From assembly GCA_023386045.1 (NCBI GenBank), contig JAEWKK010000028.1:23026-87025 (forward strand): a stretch of 64,000 nt of DNA, written 5' to 3'. The notes below the pieces were generated by a model that worked only from the letters and a program-made list of their open reading frames with translations, did no database searches and was not told where the DNA came from. Made by a program: the position numbers and the translations under genes. The DNA comes from Bacteroidota bacterium (GTDB lineage Bacteria > Bacteroidota > Bacteroidia > Chitinophagales > Chitinophagaceae). Below are positions 51,773 to 60,601 of this stretch, one piece after another (position 1 is the first letter of the stretch; every line of letters begins with the position of its first letter).

Positions 51773-52381
51773 ATGAAGAAAATAGAATTGGAAATTGTGG
51801 CTCTTTCTCACAGCATCACACAAACGCATTCATATGCAGTGGTATTAGGAGAAGTCAATGGATTGCGCAGGTTACCCATTGTGATCGGTGGATTTGAGGC
51901 ACAGGCGATAGCGGTAGCGCTTGAAAAAATGCAACCCAGTCGTCCACTGACCCATGACCTGATGAAAAACTTCATGAGCGCATTTAATATCGACCTGCAC
52001 GAGATCATCATCTCCGACCTGCAGGAAGGCATTTTTTATTCCAAGCTTGTTTGTTCTTCTGATAACGATACGATTGAAATTGACTCCCGCACCTCGGATG
52101 CACTGGCTCTTGCCGTAAGATTTGGATGTCCCGTGTTTACATACGAACACATTCTGGAAAGCGCAGGCATTTTAATGGAAGATCCGGGCACGACAGGTAA
52201 AAAGAAAAAAACACCCACGGTCACCAGTGATGAAGAAAGAGGCGGGAAAGATGACCTTCGCGCCATGACACTGGAAGATTTGAATACCCTGCTCAATGAA
52301 GTGCTGGAGCAGGAAGACTATATACGCGCCATCGCCATTCGCGATGAGATCAACGCCAGGAAGAAAGACAGCGGGTCATGA
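51773..52381 (+). CDS. Bifunctional nuclease family protein (DUF151) with UVR motif
   Basis: A 202-residue protein. The DUF151 bifunctional nuclease (DNase/RNase) domain covers about 1-135 (YAVVLGEVNGLRRLPIVIGGFEAQAIAVALE, IDSRTSDALALAVRFGCPVF), a lysine/threonine linker follows, and a UvrB/UvrC-type UVR motif (LEDLNTLLNEVLEQEDYIRAIAIRDEIN) ends the protein, a usual arrangement in this family. Its role in the cell is uncertain. The stop codon overlaps the ispE start (ATGA at 52378), so they are translated together. Confidence 0.9.
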   Translation: MKKIELEIVALSHSITQTHSYAVVLGEVNGLRRLPIVIGGFEAQAIAVALEKMQPSRPLTHDLMKNFMSAFNIDLHEIIISDLQEGIFYSKLVCSSDNDTIEIDSRTSDALALAVRFGCPVFTYEHILESAGILMEDPGTTGKKKKTPTVTSDEERGGKDDLRAMTLEDLNTLLNEVLEQEDYIRAIAIRDEINARKKDSGS

Positions 52382-53187
52382 TCCTATTTCCCAACTGCAA
52401 GATCAACCTCGGACTTCACATCACTCAAAAAAGAAAAGATGGATATCATGACCTGGAAACCATCTTCTATCCCATCCCACTCACTGATGCATTAGAGATC
52501 ATTCAGAATACTGAAGATGCGATTGATCTTCAGGTTACAGGTCTTGCAATCGATGCTTCACCTGAACAGAACATTTGCTATAAGGCCTACCAGCTTTTAA
52601 AAAAAGATTTTAACCATCTGCCTCCTGTAAAAATTCACTTGCATAAAACCATTCCTTCAGGAGCAGGACTGGGTGGTGGCAGCGCTGATGGAGCTTTCAC
52701 CCTGATTTTGCTAAACAAAAAATTCAAACTTGGTTTGAATGAAGATCGACTGTTAGGCTATGCTTTGCAGCTGGGCAGCGACTGTCCTTTTTTTATCCTT
52801 AATCAACCCTGTTATGCAACCGGAAGAGGTGAGAAAATGGAAAAAGTTGATCTTGATCTTTCTGCTTATAAGATCATACTGGTCAATCCCGGCATTCATA
52901 TTTCAACGCCCTGGGCTTTTTCCAAAATCAAACCAGAACCAGGCAGGCCTTCATTGAAACAATTGATCAAAAAACCGGTAGCAGAATGGAAGAATTTTTT
53001 GAAAAATGATTTTGAAGCGCCCGTGTTTGAGGCCTATCCGGAACTGGAAGTCATCAGGGAGCAATTGTATGCAAAAGGTGCGCTTTATACGGCCATGACG
53101 GGAAGCGGCTCCACGATTTTTGGAATTTTTGAAAGATCAGCCATACTTTCTTTTGATTTTCCTTCGCATTATTTTATTTCAACCTGA
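52378..53187 (+). CDS. ispE: 4-diphosphocytidyl-2-C-methyl-D-erythritol kinase
   Basis: Phosphorylates CDP-methylerythritol in the non-mevalonate isoprenoid pathway. The 269-residue GHMP kinase has the ATP-binding motif IPSGAGLGGGSADGAF, the N-terminal NCKINLGLHI with the substrate-side residues, and the C-terminal AMTGSGSTIFGIF loop. Coupled to the nuclease gene by the ATGA overlap. No other MEP pathway gene lies nearby. Confidence 0.95.
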   Translation: MILFPNCKINLGLHITQKRKDGYHDLETIFYPIPLTDALEIIQNTEDAIDLQVTGLAIDASPEQNICYKAYQLLKKDFNHLPPVKIHLHKTIPSGAGLGGGSADGAFTLILLNKKFKLGLNEDRLLGYALQLGSDCPFFILNQPCYATGRGEKMEKVDLDLSAYKIILVNPGIHISTPWAFSKIKPEPGRPSLKQLIKKPVAEWKNFLKNDFEAPVFEAYPELEVIREQLYAKGALYTAMTGSGSTIFGIFERSAILSFDFPSHYFIST

Positions 53188-53217
53188 TAAAGCAAGGTTC
53201 ACAAAGCTTTATAAAAC

Positions 53218-53252
53218 TTTGCAACATCCTTTTTACCTTCTTCTTACATTTG
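53218..53252 (+). promoter_or_regulatory. Bacteroidota promoter (TTTG ... TACATTTG) for queD
   Basis: Minus-33 TTTG at 53218-53221 and minus-7 TACATTTG at 53245-53252, 27 bases start-to-start, in line with the Bacteroidota consensus. The ATG at 53260 is seven bases after the box, so the transcript should be leaderless or nearly so. Confidence 0.75.
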
Positions 53253-53259
53253 CGCCGAA

Positions 53260-53616
53260 ATGGAGATCTACAAAGAATTTTCCTTCGATTCAGCCCACTT
53301 CCTTCCCAATGTCCCAGAGGGACATAAGTGCAGGAATATGCATGGACATACTTATCGCCTGAAAGTTTTTATTGAAGGCGAACCTCAACCCCATTTCGGG
53401 TGGATCATGGATTTCAAGGAATTGAAAGATGCTCTATCCACCGTGATCGAAAAACTGGACCATCAACTGATCAATGATATCCCAGGACTTGAAAATCCTA
53501 CTGCTGAAAACATTACCATCTGGATCTGGAACCAGATCAAACCTCTTTTACCATTGCTCAGTCGCATTGAACTTTATGAAACACCCACTACTGGCGTGAT
53601 CTATAAGGGCAAATGA
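53260..53616 (+). CDS. queD: 6-carboxytetrahydropterin synthase (QueD/PTPS family)
   Basis: Acts on 7,8-dihydroneopterin triphosphate in queuosine/7-deazaguanine synthesis. The 118-residue protein has the zinc-binding histidines His13 (SAHF), His28 and His30 (NMHGHTY), the catalytic Cys24 (KCRNMHGH), the WIMDFKELK segment and the ETPTTGVIY glutamate anchor. Other que genes are not in the window. Pterin-only function (sepiapterin-type) cannot be ruled out, but the CxxxHGH spacing fits QueD. Confidence 0.92.
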   Translation: MEIYKEFSFDSAHFLPNVPEGHKCRNMHGHTYRLKVFIEGEPQPHFGWIMDFKELKDALSTVIEKLDHQLINDIPGLENPTAENITIWIWNQIKPLLPLLSRIELYETPTTGVIYKGK

Positions 53617-53810
53617 TACAATTACATTCCCTTTTGTAACAATTCCTCCTGATGCTGTTAAACCGGGATAAAGGCTTATTTTTGACCCTCTAAGTTCGTC
53701 ATGCTCAAAATGGTCACTTCAATATTATCCCGCAATCTGGATCTGCTCAATCACTAAGCTGCCTGCTCTTTTTTTTGTCCTTATCTATTCTTTATTTCAA
53801 AATTCATTGT

Positions 53811-55046
53811 ATGCAGGCATCAATTTCGTCCGTTCATTCAACAACTCATTATCTCGAACTCGAAGAAAAATACGGAGCTCATAACTATCATCCCATCCCC
53901 GTGGTATTGAACCGGGGAAAAGGCGTTTTTCTATGGGATGTGGAAGGAAAAAAATATTACGATTTCCTCAGTGGCTATTCAGCCGTGAACCAGGGTCACT
54001 GTCATCCTAAGATCATTAATGCACTTATTGAACAGGCGCAACAACTTACGTTAACGAGCCGCGCTTTTCACAGCGACCAGCTGGGAGAGTTTGCACAGTT
54101 TATTACTTCTTATTTTGGTTATGACAAGGTACTTCCCATGAATACAGGTGCGGAGGCAGTGGAGACAGCTATTAAACTCGCAAGACACTGGGCTTATCGC
54201 GTTAAAGGAACAAAGAAGGAGGAGGCTAAGATCATTGTCTGCAATAATAATTTTCACGGACGTACCACTACAGTGATCTCTTTCAGTTCCGATCCATCTG
54301 CCAAAAATGATTTCGGTCCGTTTACTCCGGGATTTATTTCAATTCCTTACAATGACCTGGCAGCACTTGAAGAAGCCTTGAAGGATGAAACAGTGGCTGC
54401 TTTCCTGGTGGAACCCATCCAGGGCGAAGCAGGTGTGATGGTTCCTGATGAAGGCTACTTATCAAATGCCTATGCTCTTTGTAAAAAAGCAAACGCCTTA
54501 TTCATTGCTGATGAAATACAAACCGGGCTGGCAAGAACGGGAAAGATGCTGGCCTGTGATCATGAAAATGTACATCCTGATATTTTGATCCTCGGCAAAG
54601 CCCTCAGTGGAGGTGTATTGCCGGTAAGTGCTGTATTATCCAATGATGAAGTGATGATGACCATCAGGCCGGGAGAACATGGATCTACCTATGGTGGCAA
54701 TCCACTGGCCTGCAAAGTAGCCATTGCTGCATTAACTGAATTGAAGGAAGAAAGCCTGGCTGAAAAAGCAGAAGAAGCAGGAAATTATTTCCGTAAAAAA
54801 CTGCATGAACTACAATCGCCTTTTATTCGATTGATCAGGGGAAAGGGTTTGCTGAATGCCATTGTCATTGATCATACAGATAAGGAAGCAGCCTGGAAAC
54901 TTTGCCTGGAGTTAAAAGAAAATGGTTTACTTGCCAAGCCAACGCATGGAGATAAAATCAGGCTGGCACCTCCACTGGTGATCACTCACGAGCAACTGGA
55001 TAAATGTGTGGAGATCATCAAAAAAAGTATGGAGATCCTGCGCTGA
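53811..55046 (+). CDS. rocD: Ornithine aminotransferase
   Basis: Converts ornithine and 2-oxoglutarate to glutamate semialdehyde and glutamate. The start is the ATG 53811 ([33 protein letters not shown]); the in-frame TTG 36 bases upstream adds nothing family-like. PLP-binding Lys263 lies in [12 protein letters not shown], with [13 protein letters not shown] and [13 protein letters not shown] before it. The N-terminal motif [12 protein letters not shown] is typical of the OAT branch. PruA at 19.6-21.3 kb uses the product. A 194-base leader precedes it, without a recognised regulatory element. Confidence 0.93.
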   Translation: MQASISSVHSTTHYLELEEKYGAHNYHPIPVVLNRGKGVFLWDVEGKKYYDFLSGYSAVNQGHCHPKIINALIEQAQQLTLTSRAFHSDQLGEFAQFITSYFGYDKVLPMNTGAEAVETAIKLARHWAYRVKGTKKEEAKIIVCNNNFHGRTTTVISFSSDPSAKNDFGPFTPGFISIPYNDLAALEEALKDETVAAFLVEPIQGEAGVMVPDEGYLSNAYALCKKANALFIADEIQTGLARTGKMLACDHENVHPDILILGKALSGGVLPVSAVLSNDEVMMTIRPGEHGSTYGGNPLACKVAIAALTELKEESLAEKAEEAGNYFRKKLHELQSPFIRLIRGKGLLNAIVIDHTDKEAAWKLCLELKENGLLAKPTHGDKIRLAPPLVITHEQLDKCVEIIKKSMEILR

Positions 55047-55187
55047 TATTAATTTGAAAAAAACTTGTCAGATTCTTTCTTTACACCTGATTAAAAATAC
55101 CACCTGTCTACAACCTTAACATACCATCGGATTTCCCAGAGAACTTATTACTTCAATGAAGCCTGGATTGGTCTGGGTGATGGCCTG

Positions 55188-55766
55188 GTGGTGGTGTTGG
55201 CACTTGCTTCCGGATTAACAGGTTATCATTCATCTATTACAACCATTCAAACGGCAGGACTCTGGGCGATTCTTTTGGGATCGTTTTTGATGGCACTGGC
55301 AGGTTATTTTTCGGGCAAACCTGAACGGAACGAACATTCATCTTCAGAAGATAAAGATCAGGACCGTTCTTTTTTTGCCAATCTTGGAATGAACGAAGAA
55401 CAACAACAATTAGCTCTTGAAGAAACCTCAAAGGACAGGGAGGAATGGAATAAAATAACCTTGCAGGATTCTGTACAACCAAATCATTTCAAACAAAAAC
55501 AGGCACTTGGTTCCGGTGTGCTTATTGGCTTTTCATATGCTGTAGGAGGTGCAATCTCACTACTTCCTTTTTTTATTTTTTCCCAAACCATTCAGGCTTT
55601 AAAGATTTCAGCAATCGTTTCCCTCCTTCTAATCTTTTTTTTCGGATGGATAAAAAACCGGCTCAATGGAATCAGTAATTCCTGGAATGCCTTCCTGGTA
55701 ACTTTGATCGGTGCTCTGGCAGCTGCAGCTACATTTATTGTGGCGAGGATATTCTGGAATGGTTGA
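55188..55766 (+). CDS. VIT1/CCC1-family membrane transporter, N-terminus uncertain
   Basis: A small VIT-family (iron/manganese) transporter with about five helices: ALASGLTGYHSS, LLGSFLMALAGYFSGKP, then a charged cytoplasmic segment (about 45-105), and three C-terminal helices. The GTG 55188 is the first usual start codon, but the conserved N-terminal family segment AWIGLGDGLVVV (55161 onward) lies mostly before it. The frame is open from 55095 without any ATG, GTG or TTG; the only near-starts are CTG at 55104 and ATT at 55131. Either a non-standard start is used or the 5' end is damaged. Family assignment rests on the GDGL motif and topology. Confidence 0.7.
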   Translation: MVVLALASGLTGYHSSITTIQTAGLWAILLGSFLMALAGYFSGKPERNEHSSSEDKDQDRSFFANLGMNEEQQQLALEETSKDREEWNKITLQDSVQPNHFKQKQALGSGVLIGFSYAVGGAISLLPFFIFSQTIQALKISAIVSLLLIFFFGWIKNRLNGISNSWNAFLVTLIGALAAAATFIVARIFWNG

Positions 55767-55792
55767 AGTAGATAATCTTTCAAAAGTTTTAA

Positions 55793-58700
55793 TCAAAATA
55801 AAGCCCTCACTGCTGCTCTTCCCACATGTATGGTTTTGGTATCACCGGGTTTTCTTCCTTCATACTGCAGGTTCAGTTCCACATTATTGAAAAGTCTTTT
55901 TGTAAAATCAACCGTCCACAAGAAATTACTACCCGGCATCAGTCCATCCAGGATGATATAACTCACCGTAGTATTTGAAGCATAAGGATAACGGATCTGG
56001 TTATACGTAAACTTTGCAGCTATGGAACTGCTTTGAAGCACATTGTATTTGGTTTCAAGGTTGATGGCATTTGAAATAGCTTTTTCGCCACCATACACTG
56101 GTTTATTTTTTTTGTTTTCAAGTCGATAACTGGTTTGGATCCTGAACACCGTTCCCCTGATCCATGAAATGCGTGGCTCAGTAGAAAGAATGTCCAGCTC
56201 ATAATTGCGGTTGGCAAAACTGGGTGTGTAGAGTGCTGTAAAGCCCTTCCTGTTTACTACATCAAAGCTGATGGCCTGGCTGATGTTGAAACGAAGCTTA
56301 CCAATCCAGTCATTCATCTTCCGGCTTTCATATCCATAAGTCAGAAGCGCCTTCCCATTGTTTTGAACATTGCTGATGTCAATCCCCCAGCTGCTGGAAA
56401 AACGGTTAAAAGAAATGGAATTCAGGAAACTTGTATTTAAGGTCAGCAGCGCTGTATCTGTGATCCCATATTTAAATGGATTGAATTCAAAATCACCCGA
56501 GGCCACCGACTTCTTGGATTTTTGCATGGAGGTCTGCAAATTGAAACGGGCCAGGAATTTTGAAAAGCTTTTCATTTCTGATTTATTCAGGATCGCTTTT
56601 GGATTGATTAGGAAACTATAATTCAGTGTAGTATAGTTGGCCTTGGTGAATTCATTTGTAGGAACAAAGATCCTGATGAATTTTGCCTGGTCACGGAATT
56701 GTGCCAGCTCAAATTCATTTAGTTGCTGTATGCCGTCGTTGTTGTAATCATTCCATACATATTCACCCTGCCCTGCTGGAACTTCAAAATAGGCAAAGTC
56801 GCGACGCTGCTCCTGCCCTGTTCCCAATTCATACAAAACATTTCCTGTGAACAGTCCTTTCCATTCATTCACCAGGTATTCCGCCCTGCCTAAAATGGTC
56901 TTGTCATTTTTTTGTTTCGATACCAGTTCATCATACACTTTTAAAACACGGTAAGTGGTGCTGAATAACAGCTGGTGTTTCTGACTTTGCAGCAGCTGTC
57001 CTTCCAGGTTCAGGTTATAGCTCCTGTCGCCACGCACCAGTTCTTTGCCATTTGGATATTTATCAGACCTGGTAAAAAAGCTCAGCCCCCAGCGGTTCTT
57101 TTTTGATTCGGAGGATTTGACATAAGCGGTGTAAGTATCAAAAGAAAAACTCGATGGCACCAGTGTATCCTTAATGGCATCTTTTACTTCATTCTTTTCC
57201 AATGCATACCTGAAACCGATCCTGTAATCCTTGAATTGTTTCAGTTGTTTGCTGATATCGATCACTGGCCTGAAGAAATTTCCCTTTCCGGTGAATCCAT
57301 CGAAACTGGTAATGGCAAGCTGGTTATTGAACTTCCATCCTCCAGCATCTGCTGAATGCTGGATGATGTTCTGGTTACCCCTGTAATGATCACTGCGCCT
57401 GTAATTCATATACTGGTAAGTGATGGCCTGCTTTGAACTTTTTAATTGTGTGGATACACGAAGAATATTTTCAGTGGCCGGGTTCAGGATCAGTGGCAAT
57501 CCCCACTCCCTTGTAAATTCAACAAATCTTAATCGTTCCAATGGCCTGAACTTTTGCTGCACATATTCATAGTCAATATTGGAATTCAGTCTAAGTTTCC
57601 CTGTTGCATTTAATCTAATCGAATTACTGTATTGCATTCTTGCTGCCAGTCCAACATCATCTCCCCCATCTTTGGAAGAAAAGGTGTTGATATCATAATT
57701 GCTCAGGGCAAATTCTGTTTTGAGCAGGTTGCCGGAGTCGAGCTGGTATTCTGTTCCGATGCTGATCAGTTGTTGTTTCTTGGGTGTCACCAGAATCATC
57801 ACCGGTTCATACTGCCCCTGCTTTACACCATTGACGGGTGCTACAAACCGGAAGACCTTTCCATTAGCACCATTAAAATCCGGAACATAGTTTCCCATTC
57901 CCTGGCCCACATCCGTAAAGGAAAGGGCAAAAAGGGTATCGGTAGGATTTACAGAATACTGGTAAAAAGAATCCAGTTGTGATCCATTGAGATAATAGAT
58001 CTTTTTATAGAGAATCCTGTCTGCTGAAAAAGTATCCTGCACAACAGTGGGATACAGTGCCTGCTGGATGCTGTCGCCAATATTAAATAGAAACTGTTTT
58101 TGGTTCACATCAAGCGTTTGGTTGATCTGTGAATTTTTGGCATCACTGTTATTGAAAGCGCCGATCCTGAGCTTGAGTTTATTGTTGATGGACAGCTCCT
58201 GGTTAAGGTAAAGGTTGGCATTTAAAAAATTACGGTCGGCATATTCAAATTCGATCTGTATTCTCGAATCCTTGGTGATCATACGCTTTGGCATAAAGGT
58301 CACTTCGGCTGTATTGTAATTGATGATGTAATCCTGGTCTTCGCCACGCTGCAATACTTCGCCATCCAGAAACACTCTTTCGGTATTAGCCAGGACAATA
58401 AAAAAGAATTCATTATTGGCACCCGTCAGGCGGTAAGGCCCCTGGTTGCCTTCACTTCCCTGGAATACGTTCCGGTTGAATTTACCTTTTGCTATAGACC
58501 CACTCACCAGTGTGGTGGATTGAAGGTTCTCAGAGATGCGATTGGTGGTTTGAAAAGAAGCGCCCTGCAGTCTCTTGTAAAAATTCAGGAAATACATTCC
58601 ACTTTGTCGTATGTCAAGATCTCCCAGGTTCAACTGCCAATTCTTTTTTTTGAACTGCAGGAATACCTGGTCAAATTCATTAAGCTGCTGCGTGGTGCCA

Positions 58701-59269
58701 TCTGGCTGAATGGGCAGGTTGTTGTCGGTAAAGGCTGCAGAAATTTCGATACTGTCCTTCAGCATACCATTGATCTGTAATTGAAAATTGGAATTCACTA
58801 CAGCGTCCTGGTTATTGCCAAAGGAAAGCTCTCTACCCAGACTACCATTGGCCTGGATGTTTCCAAAATCAAGAAGGCCAGTTTGATTCTTGTCCTGGCC
58901 ATTGTCAAAAAAAAATGGCTTCTGGTATACAAAATTTACAATGCTGTCGTAGCGGATCCTTTGTACCACAGAATTCAACTGGTAAGGAAAGACGCGGTAA
59001 GTTAACAGGACGCTGTCAGTTGCTGGTTTTATTTTCCAGTAAAGAACGGATGTAACGAAGTTCAAATGGTAGCTCGCAGGATCTACATCATGGATCAGGA
59101 AACTATTGGGAACGATGCTGAGCGTATCCAGCTGCAGGCTGTCAGCTGCAATAAAAACTTTTTTGAGTCTAAGGTTGGAAGCCGGCAGGGGTTGTTGCGC
59201 TTCTGCTTCAGCAGCAATATGCAGCAACAAAAAAATAAGCAGTATCCGGCTCAAAAGCTTCAATAGCAA
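55793..59269 (-). CDS. Very large exported outer-membrane/surface protein, unknown function
   Basis: A 1158-residue protein with a signal peptide (MLLKLLSRILLIFLLLHIAAEAEA). No enzyme domain is recognised. The N-terminal 150 residues are soluble-looking; the remainder is dense in amphipathic strands (SRIQIEFEYADRNFLNANLYLNQELSINNKLKLRIGAF, SISFNRFSSSWGIDI), which suggests a large barrel, and the C-terminus VELNLQYEGRKPG...GRAAVRALF is strand-like. One short DxNxDG loop (YNNDGIQQLNEFE) resembles a calcium site. Length, repeats of strand-turn pattern and single-gene context are all it offers; related large proteins are common in Bacteroidota. Confidence 0.7.
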   Translation of the reverse strand: MLLKLLSRILLIFLLLHIAAEAEAQQPLPASNLRLKKVFIAADSLQLDTLSIVPNSFLIHDVDPASYHLNFVTSVLYWKIKPATDSVLLTYRVFPYQLNSVVQRIRYDSIVNFVYQKPFFFDNGQDKNQTGLLDFGNIQANGSLGRELSFGNNQDAVVNSNFQLQINGMLKDSIEISAAFTDNNLPIQPDGTTQQLNEFDQVFLQFKKKNWQLNLGDLDIRQSGMYFLNFYKRLQGASFQTTNRISENLQSTTLVSGSIAKGKFNRNVFQGSEGNQGPYRLTGANNEFFFIVLANTERVFLDGEVLQRGEDQDYIINYNTAEVTFMPKRMITKDSRIQIEFEYADRNFLNANLYLNQELSINNKLKLRIGAFNNSDAKNSQINQTLDVNQKQFLFNIGDSIQQALYPTVVQDTFSADRILYKKIYYLNGSQLDSFYQYSVNPTDTLFALSFTDVGQGMGNYVPDFNGANGKVFRFVAPVNGVKQGQYEPVMILVTPKKQQLISIGTEYQLDSGNLLKTEFALSNYDINTFSSKDGGDDVGLAARMQYSNSIRLNATGKLRLNSNIDYEYVQQKFRPLERLRFVEFTREWGLPLILNPATENILRVSTQLKSSKQAITYQYMNYRRSDHYRGNQNIIQHSADAGGWKFNNQLAITSFDGFTGKGNFFRPVIDISKQLKQFKDYRIGFRYALEKNEVKDAIKDTLVPSSFSFDTYTAYVKSSESKKNRWGLSFFTRSDKYPNGKELVRGDRSYNLNLEGQLLQSQKHQLLFSTTYRVLKVYDELVSKQKNDKTILGRAEYLVNEWKGLFTGNVLYELGTGQEQRRDFAYFEVPAGQGEYVWNDYNNDGIQQLNEFELAQFRDQAKFIRIFVPTNEFTKANYTTLNYSFLINPKAILNKSEMKSFSKFLARFNLQTSMQKSKKSVASGDFEFNPFKYGITDTALLTLNTSFLNSISFNRFSSSWGIDISNVQNNGKALLTYGYESRKMNDWIGKLRFNISQAISFDVVNRKGFTALYTPSFANRNYELDILSTEPRISWIRGTVFRIQTSYRLENKKNKPVYGGEKAISNAINLETKYNVLQSSSIAAKFTYNQIRYPYASNTTVSYIILDGLMPGSNFLWTVDFTKRLFNNVELNLQYEGRKPGDTKTIHVGRAAVRALF

Positions 59270-59474
59270 AGGTTTTTCAGATATGGTAAAAATGCAACAA
59301 TTAAATGTCTAAAGATAATTTTAATTGTTAAAGGCATGAGAGTTGAAACGGCAATGGAAGGACCTGACTTCTGCGTGTTCACGAGTTCACAAGTTGTGTT
59401 GTGAGGTATGGGTCACCACCTTTTGCAAGAAAGGAACTATGGACTTTTCCCGTTTGCTAATTATCATCGTGTTC

Positions 59475-59583
59475 TTTGTGGTTCTTAATGCACTTAGTGC
59501 TCCAAAAAACTTCAGAGTGAGAAACAAAGTGAGAGCGAGGATGAATAGCTGTTCAGGAATTCATTCTTGTCACCCTGTAAGGG
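59475..59583. repeat. Intergenic palindromic repeat element, copy B
   Basis: Noncoding stretch upstream of the large surface gene. 59475-59520 aligns with copy A at 25138-25184 in roughly four of five positions, including the identical 18-mer CCAAAAAACTTCAGAGTG (59503-59520) between CTTTGT and ACAAAG arms. The companion 18-mer CTTGTCACCCTGTAAGGG recurs at 59566-59583. It is followed by CACGGAGAA-like units of period 11 (about 59595-59640). The remaining 59270-59790 gap holds no gene. Confidence 0.75.
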
Positions 59584-59653
59584 AGCCGGATCACGAAGAA
59601 TACACGGAGAAGTCACGGAGGACACTACGGAGAGATGACGAGTTCTCCAGTTG

Positions 59654-59681
59654 TTTAAGGTTAAGGATTAAAGTTTAAGGT
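59654..59681 (+). repeat. Short period-7 repeat TTAAGGN
   Basis: Four units in a row: TTTAAGG, TTAAGGA, TTAAAGT, TTAAGGT. Same period as the GNNNATR arrays but a different motif; 33 bases before the array at 59715. Confidence 0.6.
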
Positions 59682-59714
59682 TCCTTTGATTGAAGTCTAT
59701 CTTTGTAGGCGACT

Positions 59715-59782
59715 GCCTATGGACCATAGACCATGGACTATGGACCAAACTATGAACTATGATCTATGAACCATGATCTATG
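59715..59782 (+). repeat. Heptamer array of the GNNNATR family, downstream of sdhB
   Basis: Units GCCTATG, GACCATA, GACCATG, GACTATG, a partial GACCAAA with a 5-base shift, then AACTATG, ATCTATG, AACCATG, ATCTATG. Less regular than the 19.3 kb array but with the same ATG/ATA spacing of seven. Ends nine bases before the sdhB stop codon. Confidence 0.8.
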
Positions 59783-59790
59783 CTTCCTCC

Positions 59791-60555
59791 TCACTTCTCT
59801 GCAGACAAACCTGCCATCATGTACTCCTTATGCATCCTGGAGATATTGGTGATGGAGATCTCCTTTGGACAAACAGCTTCGCAGGCACCGGTGAAAGTGC
59901 AGCTTCCAAATCCTTCCTTGTCCATTTGATTCACCATGCTTAATGCACGGTTCTTTCTTTCGGGGTCGCCCTGTGGTAAAAGTGCGAGGTGGGCGATCTT
60001 GGCTGAAGTAAATAATGAGGCTGATGAATTCTTGCAGGCTGCAACACAGGCTCCGCAGGCAATACATGCCGCGGCAGCGAAAGAAGCATCTGCTTTATCT
60101 TTTTCTATGGGCAGGGCATTACCATCAACAGCGTTCCCGGTATTGACAGAAATAAATCCTCCGGCCTGTATAATGCGGTCGAAACTTGAACGGTCTGTAA
60201 CAAGGTCTTTGATCACCGGGAATCCATTGGCACGCCATGGTTCCACTACAATGGTATCACCATCCTTATAGGCACGCATGTGCAGCTGGCAGGTGGTGGT
60301 TGCATGCCAGGGTCCATGAGGACGGCCGTCGATATGCATGGAACACATGCCACAGATCCCTTCGCGACAATCATGATCGAAGGCAATCGGATCTTTTCCT
60401 TCATTGATCAGTCGCTCATTGAGAATATCAAACATTTCAAGAAAAGACATTTCAGAAGAGATATCTTTTACTTCATAGGTTTCAAATCTGCCTGCGCTGT
60501 TCCTGTTTGCTTGTCTCCACACTTTCAGTGTGAGGTTCATTGTATAATGCTCCAT
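59791..60555 (-). CDS. sdhB: Succinate dehydrogenase/fumarate reductase iron-sulfur subunit
   Basis: The electron-transfer subunit of complex II, 254 residues. Three clusters are visible: [2Fe-2S] ligands in CREGICGMC and the later TTTC, [4Fe-4S] in [11 protein letters not shown], and [3Fe-4S] region in [15 protein letters not shown]. Last gene of sdhC-sdhA-sdhB; the start lies 46 bases after the sdhA stop. The heptamer array begins just beyond its stop. Confidence 0.96.
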   Translation of the reverse strand: MEHYTMNLTLKVWRQANRNSAGRFETYEVKDISSEMSFLEMFDILNERLINEGKDPIAFDHDCREGICGMCSMHIDGRPHGPWHATTTCQLHMRAYKDGDTIVVEPWRANGFPVIKDLVTDRSSFDRIIQAGGFISVNTGNAVDGNALPIEKDKADASFAAAACIACGACVAACKNSSASLFTSAKIAHLALLPQGDPERKNRALSMVNQMDKEGFGSCTFTGACEAVCPKEISITNISRMHKEYMMAGLSAEK

Positions 60556-60601
60556 AAGGAAACTAGTTATCTGATTCTTTATTGATTTTTGGATCCTTCA
60601 A

